Positions 41,676 to 49,543 of a stretch of DNA of 54,962 nucleotides are shown piece by piece. This DNA comes from Actinomycetes bacterium (lineage in GTDB: Bacteria; Actinomycetota; Acidimicrobiia; Acidimicrobiales; Acidimicrobilacustridaceae): the NCBI GenBank assembly GCA_029782025.1, contig JAKOVR010000038.1, forward strand, positions 1 to 54,962, written 5' to 3'. The notes under the pieces were generated by a model that searched no databases, was not told where the DNA came from, and saw nothing but the letters and a program-made list of their open reading frames with translations. A program made the position numbers and the translations under genes. The stretch's first letter is position 1. The number at the start of each line of letters is the position of its first letter.

Positions 41676-43067
41676 TCACGCCACCGCCCGGGACCCGCTT
41701 CGGTCCAGGTAGAGGAGGCTCACCACGGCCAAGGACAGTCGGGTGGTCACGCCGAAGGGAACGGCATGTCGGGCCGTCTCCATCGGTGCCACCAGCCACC
41801 CGAGGTAGAGGGCGGTCGCTGAAACCACGAGCGCACAGCCAGCGACGGCCAGCACCCTCCGATCCACCGGCCGCCGAATGGGCCTGGTCACGGCGACCGC
41901 AGCCGCCAGGAAGAGGAGGCCGTAGGTCGGAACCACTCCGAACGCGTCGGCGCTCGGGGTCACGACGCTGTCGACCGGCGTCGTGAGCAGTTCGGGAACT
42001 GCGGCGTACGTGATCTCCGCTCGGGTGGGGGCGAGGATCGACGGCAGCTCACGAACGAACTGCGCCGGGAACCGGTCCGGGCGCTCCAGCGAGTACCGCA
42101 GGAGCAGGAGGCTGGCTCGATCCTGCGACCACTCCTGCAGCGCCGGGTTGGCGCGGTAGGCGTCGAAAGACCGCTGGACACCACCGTCGTCGTGGGAGGG
42201 AACGACGATGCCCTCGGTCGATGGCATGCCGTGGTCCGTGAACCAGGCGGCTGCCTCCTGGTCGTACAACACCCGGTTGCGGAGCACCATCACGATGTTC
42301 TGTCCGAAGGTACCGATTCCTTCCGGCCGCGACGATCCCGCAACCTCGGTGTTGCGAACGACCACGCCCACCCACGCGCTGGCCAGCCCGAGGCCACCGG
42401 CGAGGATCAAGGCGGTCGTGCGTCGCGGACCGACGACAGAACGTCGCATCGCGGACGCGCCGAGCAACGACGCCGCCAGTACCGCGACGATGGGTGTGAG
42501 CTGCGGGCGACAGGACATCAGGACGACCGTCCCTCCCAGCGCCAGCGCCGCCGATGCCCCTGTGGGCTTGACCGCCCATCGCAGCCAGCCGGCCAACGTC
42601 AGGGCGGCGGAGGACAGGGCAAGCGACTCCCCCAGGATTGCCAGGTCCCAGTTGGTCACCCCGGTCGATGCCCCGAAGACGAACACCACGGCCAGACCCG
42701 ATCGCTGGATCGTCCGACGCCGCAGGGTGCCCCGCAGCGCGAACGCGAGGAGGCACCACGCCGTCGTGCTCAGGATGACCTGTGCAACGACGCGGGCGCC
42801 GTCGCTGGGGAACAACGCGTAGAACGCGGGGACCGCCGGAGGTCGCCACGCGTGCCCGAGCAGGCTCACGAACGACCAGGACGCGCTGCCGTCGACAGGC
42901 CGCCACTCGGCGCTGTCGTAGTAGATGACGGCATCGTGATCGACCGAGAGGAGGAGCAGTCGGACGAAGACGAAGATGGCGACAGCAACATCGCACCACC
43001 GGTCCCCGGACGGTGACCGGCGCCATCGTGACGCGCGGGGCGGATCAGGGAACGATGACGAGGTCAT
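41676..43067 (-). CDS. Polytopic membrane protein of unknown function (GT-C-like layout)
   Basis: A 463-residue protein with about 10-11 transmembrane helices and one large external loop (about 235-340) rich in charged residues. The first loop after helix 1 has an acidic-aromatic stretch (DHDAVIYYDSAEWRPVDG), in the position where GT-C glycosyltransferases carry their catalytic acids, so a lipid-linked sugar transferase is possible, but no family motif is clear. The ATG lies 23 bases inside the end of proB, giving a coupled overlap. GC at third positions looks somewhat lower than in the neighbours, so a foreign origin is possible. Not recognised beyond this. Confidence 0.6.
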   Translation of the reverse strand: MTSSSFPDPPRASRWRRSPSGDRWCDVAVAIFVFVRLLLLSVDHDAVIYYDSAEWRPVDGSASWSFVSLLGHAWRPPAVPAFYALFPSDGARVVAQVILSTTAWCLLAFALRGTLRRRTIQRSGLAVVFVFGASTGVTNWDLAILGESLALSSAALTLAGWLRWAVKPTGASAALALGGTVVLMSCRPQLTPIVAVLAASLLGASAMRRSVVGPRRTTALILAGGLGLASAWVGVVVRNTEVAGSSRPEGIGTFGQNIVMVLRNRVLYDQEAAAWFTDHGMPSTEGIVVPSHDDGGVQRSFDAYRANPALQEWSQDRASLLLLRYSLERPDRFPAQFVRELPSILAPTRAEITYAAVPELLTTPVDSVVTPSADAFGVVPTYGLLFLAAAVAVTRPIRRPVDRRVLAVAGCALVVSATALYLGWLVAPMETARHAVPFGVTTRLSLAVVSLLYLDRSGSRAVA

Positions 43068-44139
43068 CCCGGTGGACGAGGATCAGCGGTGAGCCGTCCT
43101 CCCGCTCGTCGCTCCGGGTCCCGATCAGCTCCCGCGCCGCGCCACTCGCCATCCGGCTCAGACCCTTAGCGAACACCGTCCCGGAGAGGTCGGCGATCTC
43201 GACGGCGTCGTCCTCGTCGAAGGTGCCTTCGACGCCGACCACCCCGGCGGCCAACAGCGATGTGCCGCCTCGGAGGAGAGCGGTGCGCGCGCCGTCGTCC
43301 ACCACCACGGTGCCGTTGCCGGCGACAGCGAACGCGATCCACAGCTTCCGGGCCGGGAGCCGGCGAGCGTGGGGTTGGACGACGGTTCCGATGCCAGCGT
43401 CCCCGCGCATCGCACCTTCGAGTACGTGCGGTCGCGCTGCCGACGCGATCACCGTGCGGATACCCGACCACGACGCGATCTTCGCCGCAGCCAGCTTGGA
43501 CGCCATGCCGCCGCTCCCCCTCGCCGTCCCGGCACCCCCCGCAAGCGATTCGAGAACATGATCCACCTCGATGATCTCCTCGATGAGGGACGCATCACTG
43601 TGCCGGCGGGGATCGGCGGTGAGGAGCCCGTCGGTGTCGGTCAGCAGCACCAGCAGGTCGGCGTCGAGCAGGTGCGCGACGAGGGCGGCGATCCTGTCGT
43701 TGTCCCCGAAGCGGATCTCGTCATCGGCGATCGCGTCGTTCTCGTTCACCACGGGCACGACACCGAGGTCGAGCAGCCGATCGAGCGTGGCCCTCGCCTT
43801 CAGATACTGGCGCCGATCCCGGAAATCGAGGGGCGCCAGCAGCACTTGCCCGGCGACTCGATCGTGTCGAGCCAGCGCCGTGTCGTACTCGTGCATCAAC
43901 CGGCTCTGACCGACCGCCGAAGCCGCCTGCAGGGTGACCGAATCGCGAGGGCGACGATCGCCGCCGAGACCGAGCGCAGGGAGCCCAGCACCGATCGCCC
44001 CCGAGGTCACGACCACGAGCTGATGCCCAACGCCGACGAGATCGGCGACCTCGTCGCAGAGCTTCTGGATGGCATCGCGGCGAAGGTCGCCGTCGTCGTC
44101 GGTCAACGACGACGTCCCGATCTTGGCGATGATCCTCAT
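43045..44139 (-). CDS. proB: Glutamate 5-kinase
   Basis: A 364-residue enzyme that phosphorylates glutamate in the first step of proline synthesis. Recognised blocks are AKIGTSSLTDD, VVVTSGAIGAGLPALG, GQVLLAPLDFRDRRQYLKAR, VPVVNENDAIA, FGDNDRIAALVA and GSGGMASKLAAAKIA. The C-terminal ~100 residues form a PUA domain. ATG at 44139 is chosen because the family N-terminus starts there and TACGAT lies 7 bases upstream. It follows obg, as in most actinobacteria, and overlaps the membrane protein gene by 23 bases. Confidence 0.95.
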   Translation of the reverse strand: MRIIAKIGTSSLTDDDGDLRRDAIQKLCDEVADLVGVGHQLVVVTSGAIGAGLPALGLGGDRRPRDSVTLQAASAVGQSRLMHEYDTALARHDRVAGQVLLAPLDFRDRRQYLKARATLDRLLDLGVVPVVNENDAIADDEIRFGDNDRIAALVAHLLDADLLVLLTDTDGLLTADPRRHSDASLIEEIIEVDHVLESLAGGAGTARGSGGMASKLAAAKIASWSGIRTVIASAARPHVLEGAMRGDAGIGTVVQPHARRLPARKLWIAFAVAGNGTVVVDDGARTALLRGGTSLLAAGVVGVEGTFDEDDAVEIADLSGTVFAKGLSRMASGAARELIGTRSDEREDGSPLILVHRDDLVIVP

Positions 44140-44146
44140 GAGACAG

Positions 44147-44152
44147 ATCGTA
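44147..44152 (-). promoter_or_regulatory. proB -10 box (TACGAT), leaderless-type
   Basis: TACGAT on the minus strand ends 7 bases before the proB ATG at 44139; no ribosome site. It lies in the 52-base gap after obg. Confidence 0.5.
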
Positions 44153-44191
44153 GATGGCAACGATCGCGCCCCCGGTCGCCGCCGCCCGGAC

Positions 44192-45457
44192 TCACCCGTT
44201 CTCGTCGACGAAGTCGAAGGTCAGCCCGCCGATGTGGACGGTGTCGCCAGCCGCCGCCCCCGCACGGGCCAGCGCCCGGAGCACTCCCAGCCTGACGAGA
44301 CGACGATGGGCCTCGTCGAGCGCGTCTCGCGAGGTCAGATCGGAGAGCGCCACCGCCCGCTGGGCCTCACGCCCATCGACGACGAAGGACCCGTCATCGG
44401 AACGGGCCACGGTGAACCCCTCGGCGTCCGGCTCGAACACGCGGTACGAGCGCTCGACCTTGGTCGAGGCTCGGTGGGCGGCGACCAGGACGGCCAACGC
44501 ATCGGCGAGCTCCGCCACGCCGGCCCGGGTGGCGCCGGACACCTCGAACTCGGCGCCGACGGACCGCGCCTCCTCCAACCGTTGCCGATCGGCCACGTCC
44601 ACTCGCGACGCCACGACCACCTGCGGCCGGTCGAGGAGCTCCGGCGCGTGCGCGCCCAACTCGTGGCGCAGCACGGCGAGTTGGTGGGTGGGACTGGGCG
44701 CGGGGGCGCCGACGGCGACGTCCACCAGGAGGACCAGCACCCGCGCCCGCTCGACGTGCCGGAGGAACTGGATCCCCAACCCCCGGCCGTCGGCGGCGCC
44801 TTCGACCAGCCCGGGGATGTCGGCGACCGTGTACTCGGCGCCGTCGTCGCGCTGCACCACACCGAGGTTGGGGACCAGCGTCGTGAACGGGTAGTCGGCG
44901 ATCTTCGGTCGGGCCGCGGTCATGACGCTGATCAGCGTGCTCTTCCCGACGTTTGGGAACCCGACCAGGGCGACATCGGCCATGAGGCGGACCTCGAGGT
45001 GGAGCCACCGCTCCTCGCCCACCTCACCTTGTTCGGCGAACCCGGGCGCCCGTCGGCGGTTGGACAGGAACCGGGCATTCCCGCGACCGCCGCGACCGCC
45101 CCGGGCGGCCAGCCACCGGTCGCCGTCGGCGACGAGGTCACCGAGCACGGTCCCGTCGAATCGGGCGATCGTGGTGCCCACGGGCACCGGCACGAACAGG
45201 TCGCTCCCCGCCTTCCCGTGGCGACCCTTGCCCTGCCCGTGCGTCCCGTCACCGGCGCGTCGGTGCGGGTGATCGCGGAAGGAGAGCAGGCTGGCGACGT
45301 TGTGGTCGGCGACCAACCAGACGTCGCCCCCGTCGCCGCCGTCGCCGCCGTCCGGACCGCCCCGGGCGACATGGGCCTCCCGTCGGAACGAGACGCACCC
45401 GGCACCGCCGTCGCCGGCGCGGACGTTCAGGTTGCATTCGTCGACGAACTGGGACAC
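44192..45457 (-). CDS. obg: GTPase Obg (CgtA)
   Basis: A 421-residue Obg-family GTPase involved in large ribosomal subunit maturation and stress control. The Gly-rich Obg domain (residues 1-158; FVDECNLNVRAGDGGAGCVSF) is followed by the G domain: G1 GFPNVGKST, G2 TTLVPNLG, G3 DIPGLVEGAADGRGLG. The C-terminal OCT domain ends FTVARSDDGSFVV and a DFVDENG tail. The G4 motif, NKxD in most GTPases, reads SRVD here (VVASRVDVAD), which would weaken guanine selectivity unless compensated. It starts with GTG, 6 bases behind TAACGT. Pilus-type genes separate it from rpmA. Confidence 0.95.
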   Translation of the reverse strand: MSQFVDECNLNVRAGDGGAGCVSFRREAHVARGGPDGGDGGDGGDVWLVADHNVASLLSFRDHPHRRAGDGTHGQGKGRHGKAGSDLFVPVPVGTTIARFDGTVLGDLVADGDRWLAARGGRGGRGNARFLSNRRRAPGFAEQGEVGEERWLHLEVRLMADVALVGFPNVGKSTLISVMTAARPKIADYPFTTLVPNLGVVQRDDGAEYTVADIPGLVEGAADGRGLGIQFLRHVERARVLVLLVDVAVGAPAPSPTHQLAVLRHELGAHAPELLDRPQVVVASRVDVADRQRLEEARSVGAEFEVSGATRAGVAELADALAVLVAAHRASTKVERSYRVFEPDAEGFTVARSDDGSFVVDGREAQRAVALSDLTSRDALDEAHRRLVRLGVLRALARAGAAAGDTVHIGGLTFDFVDENG

Positions 45458-45463
45458 CCAGCA

Positions 45464-45469
45464 ACGTTA
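45464..45469 (-). promoter_or_regulatory. obg -10 box (TAACGT), leaderless-type
   Basis: TAACGT on the minus strand ends 6 bases before the obg GTG. It suggests that obg has its own promoter after the pilus cassette, instead of depending on the ribosomal protein promoter. Confidence 0.45.
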
Positions 45470-45493
45470 CCGGCCGGCGCTGGGGGGGAGGAC

Positions 45494-47218
45494 CTACGGG
45501 TTGGGGATGAGCCGCACCGGATCGCCCTTGATGCGCACGGTCCACGTCGTGCGATCCCCGATGCTGCCGCTCACGACGTAGCGGATCTTCCACCAGGTCT
45601 TCGTCCCGTAGACCGAGCCGTAGTTGGCCGGCAGGGTGACCTTGAGGCGGACGTGCCGATTGCTGTACTTGCCGTTCTGGGTCAACATGCAACCTGCGGG
45701 GCGGCCGATCGGCGGAGTGCCGGAGGAGGGAGTCCGGTTGCTGCACGGAGACCAGGTCATCTGGCCGGTGCCACTCACGTCGATCTGCGTGAGGCCGGTC
45801 CAGGGGCCACGGCCACCGGTCGGCGCCATCTCACCGGTCGTGCAGGCGCCGGCTTCGGACACGTAGGTGGCGTCCTTGCAGCCGATCTCGGCCTCGAAGG
45901 TCTGCTGGACGTCGTTGGGGTCGAGCAGCTGGATGAAGTTGGCGCCTTCGGCGGGGTCGAAGAGCTCGACGTACATCGTCTTGCCGGCGTGCTCAGGCCC
46001 GATGCTGGCCAGGTAGAAGGTGGGGTTGGCGCCGCCGACGTCGGCATAGATGCCGAGGTGCTGGAGCGCGTACAGCTTCGGGCAACTCGCGGAATAGACG
46101 TCCTGGGCGTTGGCCGTCGTGCTGTCGCCGGTGCACCGGGTGAACCCGCCGGGCTGGCGCACCCGGAGGGCGAACATCATGTGGCTTTGATCGGCCACGT
46201 TCGACGATGGCGACGGCAGTGGGTAGATCTGGATGTAGTAGGTGTCGCCGGCCTGCGGGTTGGTGACCGTGGCCAGATCGACGTAGGTGCTCCCGTCGCT
46301 GCACGGGCTGCTCTTGGTCAGATCGACGGTGGCGGTGATCGGCGCTTGGAGCGGATCGGCGAAGCCCTTGTCCCGGAAGTTGACCCGCATGGTTCCGTCG
46401 AAGTCGGGGCACATCAGCCGGTACTGCACCTTGTACGCACCCGCAGCCGTCGCAGGGAACTCGACGGCGTAGAAGTAGCCGTTGGGGCTGTATTCCGGGT
46501 TGGCCTTCACGCCCGCCGGGGTGCCCGGGATGCACGACTGGTGGGCCGCATCGGCGCCGTTGTTGTCGGCGTAGGTGGCGATGCGATCCCCGAACTCCTG
46601 CCGTGTGCAGTAGCCGGAGATGGCCAGCCGGAAGTTCTCCGGGTAGTTCGGCGCCCCGTTGCCGGTGCCGAACTCCTGGCGGGTGCCGAGGTAGTTGCGC
46701 GGGCTCCCCATCGGCACCGGTTTGATCCGCTCGGCCGTCGACTTCCGACCGATGCTCACCGAGGAGCGGAACAGCCGGCTGAAGTACTGCGGCGCCGAGG
46801 CGTCGGTCACGTTGACCTGGTAGTACGTCGTGGAGCCCGGGACCGGCGCAGCGGTCACGGTGTAGCTCGGTTTGGCCACGACGCAGGTGGGGTTGGTCCC
46901 CGTGGTGACCGATGCCGAGGTGCAGATCCCGTTGAACACCAGGGTCTTGAACGCGGCCCCCTTGGCCTTGGCGGTGTCAGGGAGGAGTGGCGCCGCCGCC
47001 AACGACGCGGCGTCGGCCGAACGCTGGAGTTGCGCGGCTCTCGCATACCAAGCCCCGAGATCGACGGCGAACGACGTGAAGGCCATGATCGGGAGGATCA
47101 GCAGGGCGGTGAGCATGAGCACCCAACCCTGGTCCCCTCCCAACCGGCGGGACTCGTCGCCTCGCATCATCCCGAGGCCACCGGCATCGGCCGCCTTCGA
47201 ACCATCAGCATCGATCAT
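45494..47218 (-). CDS. TadG-like pilus-associated protein
   Basis: A 574-residue exported protein. After about 30 residues comes the Tad-type N-terminal segment: WVLMLTALLILPIMAFTSFAVDLGAW (a membrane helix), then YARAAQLQRSADAASLAAAPLL, the pattern of the 'Flp pilus-assembly TadE/G-like' domain. The remaining ~480 residues are extracellular, beta-rich, with about 18 Cys probably in disulfides and many Thr/Gly/Asn, unlike typical TadG, which has a VWA domain. It starts 1 base after the stop of the TadE-like gene (TGAGATG). It is the largest of four genes in the cassette and may be a tip adhesin; that is inference. Confidence 0.75.
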   Translation of the reverse strand: MIDADGSKAADAGGLGMMRGDESRRLGGDQGWVLMLTALLILPIMAFTSFAVDLGAWYARAAQLQRSADAASLAAAPLLPDTAKAKGAAFKTLVFNGICTSASVTTGTNPTCVVAKPSYTVTAAPVPGSTTYYQVNVTDASAPQYFSRLFRSSVSIGRKSTAERIKPVPMGSPRNYLGTRQEFGTGNGAPNYPENFRLAISGYCTRQEFGDRIATYADNNGADAAHQSCIPGTPAGVKANPEYSPNGYFYAVEFPATAAGAYKVQYRLMCPDFDGTMRVNFRDKGFADPLQAPITATVDLTKSSPCSDGSTYVDLATVTNPQAGDTYYIQIYPLPSPSSNVADQSHMMFALRVRQPGGFTRCTGDSTTANAQDVYSASCPKLYALQHLGIYADVGGANPTFYLASIGPEHAGKTMYVELFDPAEGANFIQLLDPNDVQQTFEAEIGCKDATYVSEAGACTTGEMAPTGGRGPWTGLTQIDVSGTGQMTWSPCSNRTPSSGTPPIGRPAGCMLTQNGKYSNRHVRLKVTLPANYGSVYGTKTWWKIRYVVSGSIGDRTTWTVRIKGDPVRLIPNP

Positions 47219-47219
47219 C

Positions 47220-47885
47220 TCAACCCCCGATATAGGGCGGCTCGAGGCGGTACACCACTCCGCGGGACATGGTGAGGCTCCCACCGGGAATCATCCGTGT
47301 GAGCGCCGTCGTGCGAATCTCGACCCATACCCCGACGAAGTCGCCGGACCCGTCGGTGTTGACCCGGCCCAGTGGGCACCAGTTGCTGTCCCACGCGGTG
47401 GCCGGGCAGGTGACGGACCCCGATGCGCCGGACGGGAAGCCCGAGAGGTTCGACACGTTGATCTGGTAGGCCGTGTACACGTTGCACACGCCGGACACGC
47501 CTCGCACCGCCCAGGGCAGCCCGATGTCGACGTTGACGGTGAGACAGTTCGCCGGCGGCACCGGCTTGGTGTCCCCCGCCGCGACCTTCCAGATGATCGC
47601 TCGATGGACCGTGGTGTTCCGCAGCGACGACAGCCCCGACGACAGCGCTTGCGTCGCCGAGAAGTCGGCGAGGCGAGCCTTGGCCTGCTGGGACACGACG
47701 CGCCCTGCGACCAGCACGGCGCCTTCCATCTGGTTGGCTTGCCGGTAGGCGAAGCCGTAGTCGACGACGCCCGAGAAGAGCATGACCAGGATCGGAGCAG
47801 CGAGCGCGAACTCGACGATCACGGCCCCGTCGTCGCCGCGACAACGGCGGCGAGGGGCACAGGACACCTGCGAGGTGGCGCTCAT
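47220..47885 (-). CDS. TadE-like pseudopilin (first of two)
   Basis: A 221-residue protein with the TadE signature: a short basic N-terminus, then DDGAVIVEFALAAPILVMLFSG, in which the Glu after the hydrophobic start is the hallmark of type IVb pseudopilins. One helix anchors it; the exported part (about 45-221) contains four to six Cys and ends with MSRGVVYRLEPPYIGG. Its ATG overlaps the stop of the next upstream gene (ATGA). TadE proteins are processed by a prepilin peptidase; neither this nor the CpaF/TadBC motor is in the window. Confidence 0.8.
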   Translation of the reverse strand: MSATSQVSCAPRRRCRGDDGAVIVEFALAAPILVMLFSGVVDYGFAYRQANQMEGAVLVAGRVVSQQAKARLADFSATQALSSGLSSLRNTTVHRAIIWKVAAGDTKPVPPANCLTVNVDIGLPWAVRGVSGVCNVYTAYQINVSNLSGFPSGASGSVTCPATAWDSNWCPLGRVNTDGSGDFVGVWVEIRTTALTRMIPGGSLTMSRGVVYRLEPPYIGG

Positions 47886-48535
47886 GTCAGCTGCCCCGGC
47901 TCGACCCGCTGGATGCCCGCCACTTCGAAGGTGAAGGTACGGCCGAAGAGTCCGGTCATCATCCGCCGACTCACCTTCACGTAGACACCGACGTAGGCGA
48001 TGTTGGCGTTCTTGGGCCCGTCAGGGCGGGATGCCGCGGTGGGCGGCCATCCACACGCGGGCTCGGGCAGGCCGGAGACGCACGAGAAGTAGGTGCTGTC
48101 GCCTTGCTGCGCCCGGTAGAACGCCGTGAACGTGTCGCTGTAGACGTTGCACTTGTAGGTCGTGCTCGACAACCCCGTCTTGCAGGCCGCCGGGACCTGG
48201 GCGACCGGGGTGCCGGCACTCGCGGCGTTCGCCTTGTAGATGACGATCCGCTGCACCCACGACTGGGGGATGTTGGCCAGCCCCTGGCGGATGGCCGTCA
48301 TCATCGTGAAGTCGGCCGACGCTCCCGTCGGGGTGAGCTTTCCGCCCTGCATCGCGCCGAACTTCACCGCGTCGCTCACCGTGTCCCCCGTGGCGAGATA
48401 GTCGCGATACACGAGCCCGGCCTCCATGAGGAAGAAGACCACCAACAGGAAGAAGGGGGCGATGATCGACGTCTCCATCAGGGCGGCACCGTCGTCGGCC
48501 GTGCAGCGAGGTCTGACCCGCTCGGCCGGCCTCAC
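47882..48535 (-). CDS. TadE-like pseudopilin (second)
   Basis: A 217-residue protein with DDGAALMETSIIAPFFLLVVFFLMEAG near the N-terminus in the TadE pattern, then an exported domain of about 170 residues with five Cys. It is similar in size and layout to the other TadE-like protein but diverged. GTG at 48535 overlaps the stop of the flp-like gene (GTGA). The longer open frame upstream of it belongs to the shadow of that gene. It would form a TadE/TadF-like pair with its neighbour. Confidence 0.75.
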   Translation of the reverse strand: MRPAERVRPRCTADDGAALMETSIIAPFFLLVVFFLMEAGLVYRDYLATGDTVSDAVKFGAMQGGKLTPTGASADFTMMTAIRQGLANIPQSWVQRIVIYKANAASAGTPVAQVPAACKTGLSSTTYKCNVYSDTFTAFYRAQQGDSTYFSCVSGLPEPACGWPPTAASRPDGPKNANIAYVGVYVKVSRRMMTGLFGRTFTFEVAGIQRVEPGQLT

Positions 48536-49179
48536 GGCAGCGTCCTCGTGGCCGCGGAGGTCGAGTAGGCGGGAGCGGGGTTGGTGTCGGCCGACACCAC
48601 CATGAACTCGACCTTCGATGCATCGAAGTAGGTCGTGGTGTACGCGTACGTGCAGGTTCCCGAACCGTTGGTGGTGCACGGGAAGAGGCTCTCCAGGTAC
48701 CCCGGACTGGCCAGACCCGGGGCGTACTCACGGACCTGGACCTGGAGCAATGCTCCGTCGACTCCCAAGCCGCTCTGGGTGATGGTCACGTTGTACGTCA
48801 CCGTCTCGTTGGCCGTGGTCGAGGCGGGCGACGGCGTGTACGACGTCGACATCGAGCCGAAGGTCGGGGCTGGCGGCGGCGGGGGCGGGGGCGGGGGCGC
48901 CGTCGTGGGCGGCGGGGGGATCAGCGTGGTGGTGGTGGTGAGGGCCGGGATCTGACAGGCCGGGGGTGGCGGGCGAGTGGCAACGCAGTCCGCTTGGTTG
49001 ACCACCTGCCGCGACCCTTGTGCCGTCACGAACTTGATCGACAGGATCGACGGCACGACGATCAGTGCGACGATGAGCGAGTACTCGACCATGGTGGCAC
49101 CAAGGTCGACGGAACACGTCCGCCGATTTCTCGGACTGAACGCTGTCGTCCTTTCGCTCCGTCTGGCGCTGCCCCTCAT
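48532..49179 (-). CDS. Flp-like pilin with proline-rich linker and C-terminal beta domain
   Basis: A 215-residue protein. Near residue 27 is the class III signal LGATMVEYSLIVALIVVP: Gly-Ala-Thr-x-x-Glu-Tyr is the Flp/Fap pilin motif, with the conserved Glu and Tyr. Normal Flp pilins are only about 50-70 residues. Here a Thr run and a stretch of about 13 Pro (residues 88-103) lead to a domain of about 110 residues that looks like an Ig-type beta fold (NETVTYNVTITQSGLGVDG) with two Cys. GAGAGGAAG lies before the ATG. It is the first gene of the cassette and probably its main pilin or a minor capped pilin. Confidence 0.78.
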   Translation of the reverse strand: MRGSARRSERTTAFSPRNRRTCSVDLGATMVEYSLIVALIVVPSILSIKFVTAQGSRQVVNQADCVATRPPPPACQIPALTTTTTLIPPPPTTAPPPPPPPPPAPTFGSMSTSYTPSPASTTANETVTYNVTITQSGLGVDGALLQVQVREYAPGLASPGYLESLFPCTTNGSGTCTYAYTTTYFDASKVEFMVVSADTNPAPAYSTSAATRTLP

Positions 49180-49207
49180 GTTCTTCCTCTCCGGCCGGAA
49201 TTAGGCC

Positions 49208-49263
49208 GTCTGACCCATAACCAATCGGTTCCCTGCTGCGATTGCTCCGATGCGGGATCAGAC
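49208..49263 (-). promoter_or_regulatory. Structured 5' leader of the flp-like gene
   Basis: On the minus strand an outer stem pairs GTCTGA-T-CCC (49263-49254) with GGGTCAGAC (49216-49208), 9 pairs with one bulged T. It encloses an inner 6-pair stem, CAATCG (49244-49239) with CGATTG (49227-49222), around an 11-base loop. The structure ends 28 bases before the ATG. I could not match it to the c-di-GMP riboswitch or any other class. Confidence 0.35.
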
Positions 49264-49283
49264 CGCCTGGCAATACCCAAGTT

Positions 49284-49305
49284 GTACCACGGCGAGCAGT
49301 GGTAC
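49284..49305. promoter_or_regulatory. Inverted repeat, possible operator
   Basis: GTACCAC and GTGGTAC form perfect 7-base arms 8 bases apart, about 105-126 bases before the flp-like ATG, in a position suited to a regulator site. Confidence 0.35.
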
Positions 49306-49330
49306 GTACACCCTGGATCTCGGGTTTTTC

Positions 49331-49351
49331 TCATGCATTTCCATTGCATGA
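49331..49351. promoter_or_regulatory. Inverted repeat, possible operator
   Basis: TCATGCA and TGCATGA form perfect 7-base arms around a 7-base spacer, 152-172 bases before the flp-like ATG. AT-rich relative to the region. Confidence 0.35.
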
Positions 49352-49480
49352 TCTGCCAATGCGGCGCCTCTCGAGCCTGCAGCTGGTGGCCAAGTCGCAC
49401 GGCGCGTGACCAGCTGCGCGCCCACCGCTCTCCGCCTGTCCAGGGATGCCCGGTACGCACGACCGACGGGCCCGGACGCG

Positions 49481-49508
49481 GCCGCGCCGCCCCTCGGGGC
49501 GGCGCGGC
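49481..49508 (-). terminator. rpmA terminator hairpin
   Basis: GCCGCGCCGCCCC and its complement form a perfect 12-13 base stem with a minimal loop, 36-63 bases past the rpmA stop. A second hairpin, CGGCGGC/GCCGCCG, lies at 49521-49539. There is no U-run, as is common in high-GC genomes. Confidence 0.6.
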
Positions 49509-49543
49509 ATTTGGTCGATGCGGCGGCGCTCAGCCGCCGGCGA

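Larger units (their letters stand above)
49180..49543. promoter_or_regulatory. Regulatory gap between rpmA and the pilus cassette
   Basis: These 364 bases contain no gene I can support. They are distinctly more AT-rich than the flanks between about 49200 and 49360. They hold the rpmA terminator hairpins (49481-49539), two dyads (49284-49305 and 49331-49351), and a nested stem-loop (49208-49263) in what would be the flp leader. This is the natural promoter region of the cassette. Confidence 0.55.

Noticed and set aside
44069..47275. Plus-strand open frame of over 1000 codons
   Set aside because: It runs antisense to proB, obg and the TadG-like gene, and its product is rich in Arg, Gly, Asp and Val without domains; high GC opens such frames.
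49208..49263. c-di-GMP (GEMM) riboswitch
   Set aside because: The conserved GEMM core and tetraloop-receptor sequence are not present; only generic stems are seen.
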